This document shows, piece by piece, positions 52,132 through 60,482 of a DNA stretch of 64,000 bases (its first letter is position 1; each line of letters begins with the position of its first letter). The DNA comes from Fretibacterium fastidiosum (GTDB lineage Bacteria; Synergistota; Synergistia; Synergistales; Aminobacteriaceae): positions 2,046,001 to 2,110,000 of the forward strand of contig NZ_OZ209244.1 in NCBI RefSeq assembly GCF_964642095.1, read 5' to 3'. The position numbers and the translations under genes are program-made. The notes beneath the pieces are model-generated. The model did not search any database. It had not been told where the DNA came from and saw only the letters and a program-made list of their open reading frames with translations.

Positions 52132-53055
52132 TTGATCTTTGAGTTGATGTCCAATGGAACCCTGGCGAAGCTGCCGCAGGCATCCGCTCCGGAGGGAATC
52201 ACCCCCCCAGAGGGTCCCTTCGTGATGTTGCTTTTGCCCCACAACCGCTGCCTGGTGGGCGTACCCTCCGCAGGGGCCGGCGACTCCTGGTCCTGGGGAA
52301 AGCCGGGCGGGGGGATGTCGGCCGTGTCGCTTTACGAGAACGAGGCGCTCACGCTGCCCGTGGACGCTTCCGCGCTCATCAGCCTTCCGAAGGACACCGT
52401 GACCTTCCTGCGGGGGGAGCTGCTGGCCCAGATGGACCCTCCGGGGAGCCACGTGTCGACGGTCCTTACCCTGAAGGGTTTTATGAAGGACCACGCCGCC
52501 TTTTTCGACGACTTCCCCTTTCAGGACGAGGCGGCCTTTGCCCTCTGTCTGAACGACGACGAGGTCCTGCGAAAGGCGTATTGGGCGCTTCGCTTTGCCA
52601 TGGCGCGTGGGGAGTACGACGCCGTCACACGCCTCAAGGCTTGGCTCAAAGCCGGTCCTGAGCTGCTCGGCGACCCGGAGAACGGGGCCCGGATATGGTT
52701 TTCCATCCTGAACCTGCCCGCCGAATCGGACCTCCAGGAGCTGGAGGCCCTCTCCTTTTCGCGGGGGGACCTGAAGCACATGGCGTCGCAACGAATTACG
52801 CCGATCTTCCTGTACAACCCGCGCGCAGGGTACCTCGTCCTGGACCGCCTCACCCGAAGCGAGTTCCTGACCTGGGCGTTTCTGCCCTCCGCCCTCTGGA
52901 CGGAGCTGAGGGAACGCCGAAAGCTGCCCATCCGCGAGGTGGTGCTGGGCCTGTGGGGGCAGCGCGATGTCGATCGCGCTTTGGAGGACCGCTCCCGCTA
53001 CATGAGAGGGCCCGGCGGCGTCTCCTTGAGCCGGCCTCAGGTCGTCCGACCTTGA
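52132..53055 (+). CDS. Protein of unknown function upstream of the transketolase-like pair
   Basis: A 307-residue, probably cytoplasmic protein without signal peptide or transmembrane segment. The N-terminal half is beta-rich and hydrophobic (GPFVMLLLPHNRCLVGVPS), the C-terminal half helical and aromatic (KAYWALRFAMARGEYDAVTRLKAWLKAG, EFLTWAFLPSALWTELRERRKLPIREVV). I see no known motif. TTG 52132 follows GGGGGGAACAGG; ATG 52147 is a later option. It lies 79 bp before the transketolase-like pair in the same direction, with a hairpin between. Confidence 0.6.
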   Translation: MIFELMSNGTLAKLPQASAPEGITPPEGPFVMLLLPHNRCLVGVPSAGAGDSWSWGKPGGGMSAVSLYENEALTLPVDASALISLPKDTVTFLRGELLAQMDPPGSHVSTVLTLKGFMKDHAAFFDDFPFQDEAAFALCLNDDEVLRKAYWALRFAMARGEYDAVTRLKAWLKAGPELLGDPENGARIWFSILNLPAESDLQELEALSFSRGDLKHMASQRITPIFLYNPRAGYLVLDRLTRSEFLTWAFLPSALWTELRERRKLPIREVVLGLWGQRDVDRALEDRSRYMRGPGGVSLSRPQVVRP

Positions 53056-53068
53056 AGAGCGCGTTCCC

Positions 53069-53100
53069 GAACGCCCCGATTCAGGGCTCTAGGGGCGTTT
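53069..53100 (+). terminator. Hairpin between the unknown gene and the transketolase-like pair
   Basis: AACGCCCC (53070-53077) pairs with GGGGCGTT (53092-53099), extended by one G-U. There is no T tract; it may be a weak terminator, attenuator or processing site. Confidence 0.35.
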
Positions 53101-53134
53101 GGACCTTCACCGAGCTCGGTGGCGGAGGAAGCGA

Positions 53135-53941
53135 ATGAAACCGGGGGAGGGTTGCGGGACGGAGGCGCTTCAGGAGAGGGCTCTCTGCGTGCGTCGGGAT
53201 ATCGCCGGCATGCCGGGAGCGCTTCACGACGGTTACCTCTTTTCCGCCGTGTCCAGCGTGGACCTTCTGGTCTGGCTCTACGGCCGGGTGCTGCGCGTTT
53301 GCCCCGAAGCACCCCTCGACGAGGGGCGGGATCGCTTCGTCCTGAGCCGCGTCGCCGCCGCGCCCGCCCTGTACGCCACGCTTGCGGAGTACGGTTTTTT
53401 CCCGCGGGAGGAGCTGTGGGAGTACCGGCGCCTGGGCGGCATGTTGCAGTCCGCCCCGGAGTTTCGGCACGCTCCGGGGATCGACGTGTCCTGCGGGGTG
53501 CGTGGCATCGGTCTGGGGCTTGCCCTGGGACTTGCGCTGGCGCTGCGGGACGCCGCGCCGGAGGTCAGAGTCGTCTGCCTCCTCGGCGCGGACGAGCTGG
53601 CCTCAGGACCCGTGTACGAGACGCTGACCCTCGCCGCGGAGGCGGCGCTCCCCGGCCTGATCCTCATCGTCGAGTCGGACGGGGAAGACGCCGATGCGGC
53701 GAGGGCGCTTTCCGCGGTTGCGGGCTGCGAGGCCGTCCGTGTGGACGGCCACGACGTGGAGGCCCTGAACGCGGCCTGGGGCGAGTTGACGGCGGAGTCC
53801 CGCGGGAAGGGGATGCGTGTCCTGCTGGCTCGAACCGTCCGCGGTCGCGGGCTGCCGCACGTCAGCGACGACCTGATGGACGACGAGGGGCCTCTGGACC
53901 GTCAGGCGGCGGACGTGCTGATCAGCAGGATGAAGGCGTGA
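53135..53941 (+). CDS. Transketolase N-terminal-half-like protein, degenerate active site
   Basis: A 268-residue protein aligning along its length with the N-terminal subunit of split transketolases: HDGYLFSAVSSVDLLVWLYG (family HxGGxLSxxdiLvxLY), DRFVLSRVAAAPALYATLAEYGFF (family DrfvlSKGHaapalYa), CGVRGIGLGLALGLAL (GSLGxGLxxAvGxAL) and LLGADELASGPVYE (GDGExxEGxxWE). The catalytic SKGH has become SRVA, the thiamine-diphosphate/Mg GDGE has become GADE, and the WHG of the end is DEG. GGAGGAAGCG sets ATG 53135. Fold assignment is strong by pattern; ordinary transketolase activity is doubtful. Confidence 0.78.
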   Translation: MKPGEGCGTEALQERALCVRRDIAGMPGALHDGYLFSAVSSVDLLVWLYGRVLRVCPEAPLDEGRDRFVLSRVAAAPALYATLAEYGFFPREELWEYRRLGGMLQSAPEFRHAPGIDVSCGVRGIGLGLALGLALALRDAAPEVRVVCLLGADELASGPVYETLTLAAEAALPGLILIVESDGEDADAARALSAVAGCEAVRVDGHDVEALNAAWGELTAESRGKGMRVLLARTVRGRGLPHVSDDLMDDEGPLDRQAADVLISRMKA

Positions 53942-53947
53942 GCTCTG

Positions 53948-54868
53948 ATGACGCTTCGGAAGGTCTACCGGTCGTTTGTGGAGGAAGCCCTGGGGCACGG
54001 CGGCGAGTTCGCCGACGTGGCGCTTGTGGGGGACTGTGCGCCGCCGCTTTGGGCCGGGCAGCGTCCCTACGTCCCCGGCGTTGGGGAACAGGGGCTGGTC
54101 CTGATGGCGGCGGGAATGGCCTATGGCGGCCGCAGGGTCGTCCTGAGCGGGGCGACGTCGTTCCTCCTCGGCCGAGCCTATGAGCAGATTCGCTCTGCGA
54201 TCGCCCTGACCGCGTTGCCGGTCTGCATCGTGGGGTACGACTCCGGCTTCTCTGCGGGCTATGAGGGCGCGGCACGTCAAATGCTCGAGGACGTGGCCCT
54301 CATGCGCCTCCTGCCGGGGATAACGCTTCTCGTCCCCTCGGACAGGGACGCCTCGGTCGCCCTGCTTCGGGAGGCCCTTCGCCGCCGCCGGCCTGCGTTC
54401 CTCCGGTTTGCGGAGGAACGCGACGTCGCTTCGGGCGAGGGGCATGAGCCCCTCTGCTTTTCAGGGGCCCGAACGCTGCGGCCGGGGGGTGACATCACGA
54501 TCTGCGCGTGTGGTATCATGGTGAAGGAGGCCCTGAAGGCCGCGGACATTCTGGCGCAGCAGGGCCTGCACGCCGAGGTCATCGACTGCTGCTGCGTCAG
54601 CCCTCTGCCCGGTCGCTCGATTCTCTCGTCCCTCCAAAAGACGGGGTGCTGCGTCGTGGCGGAGGAGCACTTTTTGGCGGGAGGGCTCTTTGAGAGCGTG
54701 ACGGCCCTCGCCGCGCAGGAGTACCCGGTGCCCGTCCTGCCCGTGACGGCGAGCGGCGGCTTCGGGCAGAGCGGGTCAACGCAGAACTTGAGGGACTATT
54801 ACGGATTGACGGCGACTCAGGTCGTCAGCGCCGCGGTGCAGGCCTGGGCCAGGCGCAGGGTAGGATAG
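53948..54868 (+). CDS. Transketolase C-terminal-half-like protein, divergent active site
   Basis: A 306-residue partner of the preceding gene (6-bp gap), matching the pyrimidine-binding and C-terminal domains of split transketolase. PGVGEQGLVLMAAGMAYGG keeps the catalytic glutamate of GIGEQ; SFLLGRAYEQIRSAIAL and LEDVALMRLLPGITLLVPSD are conserved, but the DGATHQ histidine block reads EGAARQ. The C-terminal domain is complete (ITICACGIMVKEALKAADIL, CCVVAEEHFLAGGLFE). The two open frames with paired losses suggest a regulatory complex or altered chemistry rather than decay. Confidence 0.8.
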   Translation: MTLRKVYRSFVEEALGHGGEFADVALVGDCAPPLWAGQRPYVPGVGEQGLVLMAAGMAYGGRRVVLSGATSFLLGRAYEQIRSAIALTALPVCIVGYDSGFSAGYEGAARQMLEDVALMRLLPGITLLVPSDRDASVALLREALRRRRPAFLRFAEERDVASGEGHEPLCFSGARTLRPGGDITICACGIMVKEALKAADILAQQGLHAEVIDCCCVSPLPGRSILSSLQKTGCCVVAEEHFLAGGLFESVTALAAQEYPVPVLPVTASGGFGQSGSTQNLRDYYGLTATQVVSAAVQAWARRRVG

Positions 54869-54918
54869 GGCGCCCGGCGCGTCCTGCGATGAGCTGATTA
54901 TCGAAGGGGAACGCCATA

Positions 54919-55614
54919 TTGAAGATCACTTTTTCAGGGGTGAGCAAGGTCTTTGAGCCTGATATCGTCGCCTTGAGAGATATCAACCTCGAGATCAACA
55001 AGGGGGAGTTCGTCTACGTCATCGGGGCTACCGGATCGGGCAAGTCCACCCTCCTGAGGATCATCACGCGGGAGCTTCTGCCGACCCGCGGCTCGGTTCG
55101 GGTCAACAAAGTGAACCTGCGGGAGATGCGAAAGGCGGACATCCCCTATTACAGGCGCGACGTGGGGCTGGTGGCGCAGGATTTCAAGCTGATTCCGCAC
55201 CTGACGGTCTACGAGAACATCGCCTTCGTGATGGAGGCCATGGCCGTGCCGCCGAAGATCGTCTCCTATCGAACGAACGAGGTCATCGAACAGGTGGGGC
55301 TCTGGCGACGCCGTTTCATGCGGCCGGCTCAGCTGTCGGGAGGGGAGCAGCAGCGCGTGGCGATAGCGCGCGCGCTGGCCAACTCCCCTTCGCTCTTTAT
55401 CGCGGACGAGCCGACGGGCAACCTGGATTTCAACACGGCAGCGGACGTGATGAAGGTCCTCTTCGCCATCAACGCCGGAGGGGTGACGGTCGTGATGTCA
55501 ACGCACAATCAGTACATCGTGGATTCCTGCCGTCAGAGGGTCGTTGAACTCGACGCCGGAAGGCTGATTCGCGACGAGATGTCGGGAGGATACTTCGCCG
55601 ATGACAACCTTTAG
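54919..55614 (+). CDS. ftsE: Cell division ATP-binding protein FtsE
   Basis: A 231-residue ABC ATPase of the FtsEX complex, which drives periplasmic murein hydrolase activation at division. Walker A GATGSGKST near 36-44, signature LSGGEQQRVAIARAL and Walker B LFIADEPTGNLD are intact. TTG 54919 lies about 8 nt after AAGGGGA. It overlaps ftsX by 14 bp. Confidence 0.95.
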   Translation: MKITFSGVSKVFEPDIVALRDINLEINKGEFVYVIGATGSGKSTLLRIITRELLPTRGSVRVNKVNLREMRKADIPYYRRDVGLVAQDFKLIPHLTVYENIAFVMEAMAVPPKIVSYRTNEVIEQVGLWRRRFMRPAQLSGGEQQRVAIARALANSPSLFIADEPTGNLDFNTAADVMKVLFAINAGGVTVVMSTHNQYIVDSCRQRVVELDAGRLIRDEMSGGYFADDNL

Positions 55615-56491
55615 ATACATTTTGAGGGACATGGGGCGCCTCATCGTCAACCACTGGGTCCTGGGTATGCTCACCCTCGTCACCGCCTCCGTGATGCTCT
55701 GGATCCTTGGGATGACGACGCTCTTCTCCCTCAACATCGAAAACCTGCTCTCCCGCCTCGAAAGCGAGCTGGTCATTCAGGCCTACGTCCGAAAGGGCAG
55801 CGACGTGGAGCAGGTCTTGCGAAAAATTCAGGCACTGGAGGCCGTGGCGGCGACGAAGGCCTACTCCCCGGCGGAGTCCCTCGCAAAACTGCAGGAGAAG
55901 ATGGGCAGTCAGTCGAGGGCCCTGGATCTCCTGGGAGACAACCCCATCCCGTGGAACTTCGAGATCCGGGTCCAGAACGCTTCCGACGTGGAGCCCCTGG
56001 TTCGGACGCTCATGGCCATGCCGGAGGTCGAGGACGTCATCTATGCGGGGATGGTCGTCCAGAGGGTCAAGGCCCTCTCCCGAGTCTCCTCCCGCGTGGC
56101 ATTCATGATGTTCGTCCTCTCCATCGTCATAACCGCGCTGGTCGTCTACAACACGATCCACATCTCCCTCTACTCCCGGCGGGAGGAGATCGGCATCATG
56201 TACCTGGTGGGAGCGACCCGTGCCTACATCGCGACGCCCTTCGTCCTGGAGGGCACGCTTCTGTCCCTCGTGGGGTCCCTGATCGCGGTGGGAGGAATCG
56301 TCTCGACGTACCTGCCGGGCATCTCCATCCTTCAGCGCAACCTGCCCTTTCTGACGTCGGGGCTGGTGGCAGACCCCTACGTGATCGCGCGCTTCTGCGT
56401 CCTCCTCGTCGGCTTCGGGGCGACGCTGGGTTGGGTGTGCAGCTACATCGTGGTGGCGCGCTTCATGCACGCCGAGACCCGACCGGAATAG
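55601..56491 (+). CDS. ftsX: Cell division protein FtsX
   Basis: A 296-residue permease-like protein with four transmembrane segments (about 21-45, 168-190, 212-235, 263-285) and a large extracytoplasmic loop (ENLLSRLESELVIQAYVRKGSDVEQVLRKI...), the part that in other species recruits EnvC/PcsB-type coiled coils. It is followed 10 bp later by two such proteins, which supports the assignment. Confidence 0.93.
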   Translation: MTTFRYILRDMGRLIVNHWVLGMLTLVTASVMLWILGMTTLFSLNIENLLSRLESELVIQAYVRKGSDVEQVLRKIQALEAVAATKAYSPAESLAKLQEKMGSQSRALDLLGDNPIPWNFEIRVQNASDVEPLVRTLMAMPEVEDVIYAGMVVQRVKALSRVSSRVAFMMFVLSIVITALVVYNTIHISLYSRREEIGIMYLVGATRAYIATPFVLEGTLLSLVGSLIAVGGIVSTYLPGISILQRNLPFLTSGLVADPYVIARFCVLLVGFGATLGWVCSYIVVARFMHAETRPE

Positions 56492-56501
56492 GGGCGCCGT
56501 C

Positions 56502-57722
56502 TTGAAAGGCAGAGTGCAGTTCGCGGGGGTCCTGATCCTCGGCCTTTTGCTGCCGCTCCTGGCGCCCGTTGTGTGCCCGTCCCGGGGAAGCGCCGCCGAG
56601 AACATCGACACGCGCATCGCCGCGGAGGAGAGGCGGCGCCGAGAGCTGGACAAGCGCGTCGAGGACTACCGTCGAAAAATTCGGGAGATGGGTGCCAAGG
56701 TGGACAGCCTCCTGGGACGTATCGACGCGCTGGAGCAGGACGAGAACCTGGCCGCTCAGGAGATATCCGTCCTGGAGCTGCAGCAGAACAAGATCCATGA
56801 GAACATCGCCATCCTGAACGCCGAGATGACGCGGGAGCAGGTCAAGATCGACGAGCTGTCCGACAGGATGCAGCACAGGATCGTGGACCTCTACAAGTAT
56901 GGAACGTCCGAGGAGATGAACCTCTTTTTCTCCTCGGAAAACGTCTTTCAGGCCGTCGAGGCCGTACACATGATGCAGCTCATCGCCCGCCACGACGAGG
57001 TGCTCCTCTCCCAGCTTCAATATCGCTATCAAAACCTGGACCTCTCGCGCAGGACCATGGACGAGCACCGCGCTCAACTGAAGGCGCAAAGCCAGGCGCT
57101 GAGGGAGCAGAAGGAGAAGTACCACAAGACGATCCTGGCCACGAACTCCTTCGTCGGCCAGATCCAGCGTCAGAAGAAGCTGGCCGAGAAGGCCTCGCGG
57201 GAGGCAGAGGAAGCCCAGAAAGCCGTCGGCCAGACGATCCTGGCGTTGATGCGCCGCAAGCAGGAGCGCAGCGTCCAGGGGGGCGGGCGGCGAAGGGGCA
57301 GCGGCGTGGATTACCTGGCGGGCCAGGGCCGCGGCTCCATGTTCGACTGGCCCCTTCGGGGCCCCATCTCCAGCAACTTCGGTCTGCGAATCCATCCCAT
57401 CTTTAAGACCAAGAACTTTCATTCCGGCATCGACATCGCGGCTCCGGCCGGCACGTCGGTGAAGGCGGCAGCAGCGGGGGAAGTCCTCTTCGTGGGCTGG
57501 CTGAGGGGGTACGGCCAGGTCGTCATCCTGGATCACGGCCGGAACCACTCGACGGTCTACGCGCACCTGTCCTCGGCCTTGGTCCGCGAGGGCCAGGTGC
57601 TGAGGGCCGGATCGGCCCTGGGCAGGGTGGGCAGGACGGGGACGGCGACGGGGTATCACCTTCACTTCGAGGTGCGCATCGGCAGCACGGTGAAGAACCC
57701 GCTGGACTATTTGAGGCGCTAG
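56502..57722 (+). CDS. EnvC-like coiled-coil M23 peptidase, intact zinc site
   Basis: A 406-residue periplasmic protein: signal peptide (VLILGLLLPLLAPVVCPSRGSA), a long coiled coil (about 35-255, with a central break as in EnvC) and a LytM/M23 domain (about 285-404). The zinc and catalytic residues are present: H307 and D311 in FHSGIDIAAP, and H386-L-H388 in HLHFEV. It could therefore be an active endopeptidase, whereas E. coli EnvC is catalytically dead. TTG 56502 follows AGGGGCGCCGTC. It lies directly after ftsX and is probably controlled by FtsEX. Confidence 0.87.
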   Translation: MKGRVQFAGVLILGLLLPLLAPVVCPSRGSAAENIDTRIAAEERRRRELDKRVEDYRRKIREMGAKVDSLLGRIDALEQDENLAAQEISVLELQQNKIHENIAILNAEMTREQVKIDELSDRMQHRIVDLYKYGTSEEMNLFFSSENVFQAVEAVHMMQLIARHDEVLLSQLQYRYQNLDLSRRTMDEHRAQLKAQSQALREQKEKYHKTILATNSFVGQIQRQKKLAEKASREAEEAQKAVGQTILALMRRKQERSVQGGGRRRGSGVDYLAGQGRGSMFDWPLRGPISSNFGLRIHPIFKTKNFHSGIDIAAPAGTSVKAAAAGEVLFVGWLRGYGQVVILDHGRNHSTVYAHLSSALVREGQVLRAGSALGRVGRTGTATGYHLHFEVRIGSTVKNPLDYLRR

Positions 57723-57753
57723 GCGCTGGCGCGGTTAGAGGCCTTCTATCAAG

Positions 57754-59022
57754 ATGTGGAAAGGTAAAAAAAACTTCCCTGCCGCCGTCCTCCTCCTGTC
57801 GTTCCTGTGGTCCGCGGCTCAGGCGGCGCCGTCCCCGCAGGACGCGGCCCTCGACGACATGATCGCGATCCGGGAGCGGGAGCGGGAGAGCCTGAGCAGG
57901 AAGATCGAACACTACAACGAGCTTGCCCTGAGCAAAATGAAGGAGTCCCGAAGCATCCTGGGGCGCCTCATGAACCTTCGCCGCAGCGCGCTGGAGTCCC
58001 AGGCCCGCATGGATTTTCTGGAGAAGGAAAGCGGCAGGCTGCAGGGCTCCATGGCTCAGCTGAACCTGAGCATCGCGGAGACCAGCAACCTCCTGGCGGA
58101 CCTCCTCATCAAGCTGCGAACGAGGATCGTGGACATGTACAAGTACAGCTCCCAGGAGAGGCTGGACGTGCTCCTGGCGACGCGGAGCACCCACGAGGCT
58201 CTGATCATGGCCTACATGCTGCGGCGTTTGGCCAATCAGGATCAGAAGGTCGTCGAGACCCTTGCCAGGAAGGCGGACGAGCTTGAACAGTCCAGGGAAA
58301 AGCTGGAGAAGAGCCGGGCGCAGGTCCAGCGCCAGCAGACGGAGTTGAAGAAGAAGCGCGACGAGTTCGCCGCGACGATCCAGCGGACCAACGTGCTCCT
58401 GAAGAACGTTCAGGGAGAGCAGAAAAAGGCGAAGGCGGCGGCTCAGGAGCTCATGAGCGCACAGCAGGCGATAGGGGACAAGATCATCGCCCTGATGCAG
58501 GAGAAGGGGGCGCGGGGGCGACGGGAGGAGAGAGCTCCCGCACCTTCTCCAGCTCCACCCGCCTCTCCGGGGGCGCCCGCGCCACAGAAACCGCAACGAC
58601 AGCCCCAACAGTACACCTACCTCGCGAACGGGGCGGTGCTGGAATGGCCGCTCCAGGGGCCCATCGCCATGGCCTTCGGGTCCAGGGTACACCCCGTCTT
58701 TAAGACGAAGGTGTTCAATTCCGGGATCGACATCCGGGCCGCCTCAGGGGCCCCCGTGAGGGCTGCAGGGCCGGGGGAGGTGTTGTTCACCGGCTGGATC
58801 CGGGGGTTCGGCCAGGTGGTCATCGTCGATCACGGTCGTGGGCTCTCCACGGTTTACGCCCACCTCGCCTCTGTCTCGGTCACTGAAGGGGACGCGGTCA
58901 AGACGGGGAGCCTTCTGGGGAAGGTGGGAAACAGCGGGGCCAACACGGATTACGGGCTGCACTTCGAGGTGCGCCGCAGCGGCAGGGCGGAGGACCCGCT
59001 GCGCTATCTGAGGCGGTTTTAA
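57754..59022 (+). CDS. EnvC-like coiled-coil M23 protein, degenerate zinc site
   Basis: A 422-residue paralogue of the preceding protein with the same layout: signal peptide (AAVLLLSFLWSAAQA), long coiled coil, a proline/alanine-rich linker (APAPSPAPPASPGAPAPQKP) and a LytM domain. Two key residues differ: the HxxxD histidine is N322 (NSGIDI) and the first H of HxH is G401 (GLHFEV). With one zinc ligand and the general base gone it should be inactive, as EnvC of E. coli is, and act as an amidase activator. The 31-bp gap and same strand imply co-transcription with ftsEX. Confidence 0.87.
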   Translation: MWKGKKNFPAAVLLLSFLWSAAQAAPSPQDAALDDMIAIRERERESLSRKIEHYNELALSKMKESRSILGRLMNLRRSALESQARMDFLEKESGRLQGSMAQLNLSIAETSNLLADLLIKLRTRIVDMYKYSSQERLDVLLATRSTHEALIMAYMLRRLANQDQKVVETLARKADELEQSREKLEKSRAQVQRQQTELKKKRDEFAATIQRTNVLLKNVQGEQKKAKAAAQELMSAQQAIGDKIIALMQEKGARGRREERAPAPSPAPPASPGAPAPQKPQRQPQQYTYLANGAVLEWPLQGPIAMAFGSRVHPVFKTKVFNSGIDIRAASGAPVRAAGPGEVLFTGWIRGFGQVVIVDHGRGLSTVYAHLASVSVTEGDAVKTGSLLGKVGNSGANTDYGLHFEVRRSGRAEDPLRYLRRF

Positions 59023-59101
59023 CCCGCCTCCCTTGCGCGGGCACGCCCTGCGTCCGGGAAGCCGCCAAGGGGCCGGACTGTAATATTTTGCGCGGCTGCG
59101 G

Positions 59102-59107
59102 TATACT
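59102..59107 (+). promoter_or_regulatory. Possible -10 box for ctpA
   Basis: TATACT, 50 bp upstream of ATG 59157; TGTAAT at 17-nt spacing is a poor -35. Confidence 0.3.
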
Positions 59108-59156
59108 TCTGGGGCGCGCCGTTTCGCGCACGTTTATTGAGGATGGTGTTTGTAAG

Positions 59157-60389
59157 ATGAAGCAGAAGATCGGCAGGTCGTGGGTGAACGCTGCGGGGTT
59201 TCTCCTGGCCCTTTTGGTCGCCGGCGCCTTCGCGGCAGGACACGCCGGGGCCGCAGACGTCTCGGATCTGGACAAGCTCTCGCCGTTCAGCGTTCGATCC
59301 CTGTGGCTTCTCCGACAGGCCAGGGCGATCATCGAAACGTATCAGGTGGACGCGGAGGAGAAGCCGACCTCCGAGGAGGACCTCCTTCAGGGGGCCATGA
59401 AGGGCATGGTGGAGGCCTGGAAGGACCCCTATACGCGCTACGTCTCCCCGGGCCAGCTGAAGGACGAGGAAATCGAGATGGAAGGGCGCTACGGCGGCCT
59501 TGGAATGTACATCGGGACCCGCGACGGACAGATCCTGGTCATCAGCCCCATGGAGGACTCGCCGGCGGAGCGCGTCGGCCTCAAGACGAAGGACCAGATC
59601 GTGAAGGTGGACGACGAGGTCGTCATCGGCTGGACGTCGGAGCAGGTGGTGCAGCGCCTGCGCGGCGCGCCCGACACGAAGGTTACGCTCTGGGTGCGGC
59701 GCGAGGGAGAGGACGAGCTCCTGAAGTTCGACGTGACCCGCGAGATCATCAAGCTCAAGAGCGTGCGCTATCAGATGCTCTCGGACGACGTGGGCTACCT
59801 GCGGCTCACTCAGTTCAAGCAGAAGACGGACGAGGAGGCGCGGAACGCCCTGCGGGACATCCTGCGGCAGGGGGCGAAGGGGCTGATCCTGGACCTGCGC
59901 AACAACGGCGGCGGCCTCCTGGATGCCTCGGTGAAGATCGTCAGCATGTTCGTGAAGGGCGGCCTGGTGGTGGAGACGCGGGGGCGCGCCGAACGGGCCA
60001 ACGAGAAGTACTTCGCCGACGAGGCGCTCTTCCTCACCGACATGCCCATGGCGGTTTTGATCAACGGCGGAAGCGCCAGCGCCTCGGAGATCGTTGCCGG
60101 GGCCCTGACGGACAGGAAACGGGCCGTGCTGGTGGGGGAGAAGAGCTTTGGGAAGGGGTCGGTGCAGACGCTCTTTCCCCTGACGGACGGTTCGGGCCTC
60201 TACGTGACGATCGCGCGGTACTACACGCCGTCAGGGCGCGTGATCGATCACGTGGGGCTTACGCCGGAGGTCGAGGTCAGCGGAGACCTGAATCGGGACG
60301 TGATGAAGGACGCACAGCTCCAGAGGGCGGCGGCCGAGGTCAAAAAACGGCTCCAGCCGCCGTCCGGGCCGGAGAGGCAAAAGAAGTAG
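59157..60389 (+). CDS. ctpA: S41 family C-terminal processing peptidase
   Basis: A 410-residue periplasmic serine protease: signal peptide (FLLALLVAGAFAAGHAGA), N-terminal helical part, PDZ domain (about 115-200, GRYGGLGMYIGTRDGQILVISP) and S41 catalytic core with GSASASEIVAGALTDRKRA (catalytic serine) and GEKSFGKGSVQTLFPL (catalytic lysine). Ctp proteases trim or degrade murein hydrolases in several species, so its place right behind two EnvC-type genes is suggestive. ATG 59157 is the start best matching a signal peptide; the GAGG upstream is rather far. Confidence 0.92.
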   Translation: MKQKIGRSWVNAAGFLLALLVAGAFAAGHAGAADVSDLDKLSPFSVRSLWLLRQARAIIETYQVDAEEKPTSEEDLLQGAMKGMVEAWKDPYTRYVSPGQLKDEEIEMEGRYGGLGMYIGTRDGQILVISPMEDSPAERVGLKTKDQIVKVDDEVVIGWTSEQVVQRLRGAPDTKVTLWVRREGEDELLKFDVTREIIKLKSVRYQMLSDDVGYLRLTQFKQKTDEEARNALRDILRQGAKGLILDLRNNGGGLLDASVKIVSMFVKGGLVVETRGRAERANEKYFADEALFLTDMPMAVLINGGSASASEIVAGALTDRKRAVLVGEKSFGKGSVQTLFPLTDGSGLYVTIARYYTPSGRVIDHVGLTPEVEVSGDLNRDVMKDAQLQRAAAEVKKRLQPPSGPERQKK

Positions 60390-60482
60390 CACGGGACGTC
60401 CCCGTCGGGGGCAGGGGGGAAGCGACCTTCCTCCCTGCGAGGCCCCCGTTCGGACGTTTTGAGGAGGCAGTGCTGAATAATT

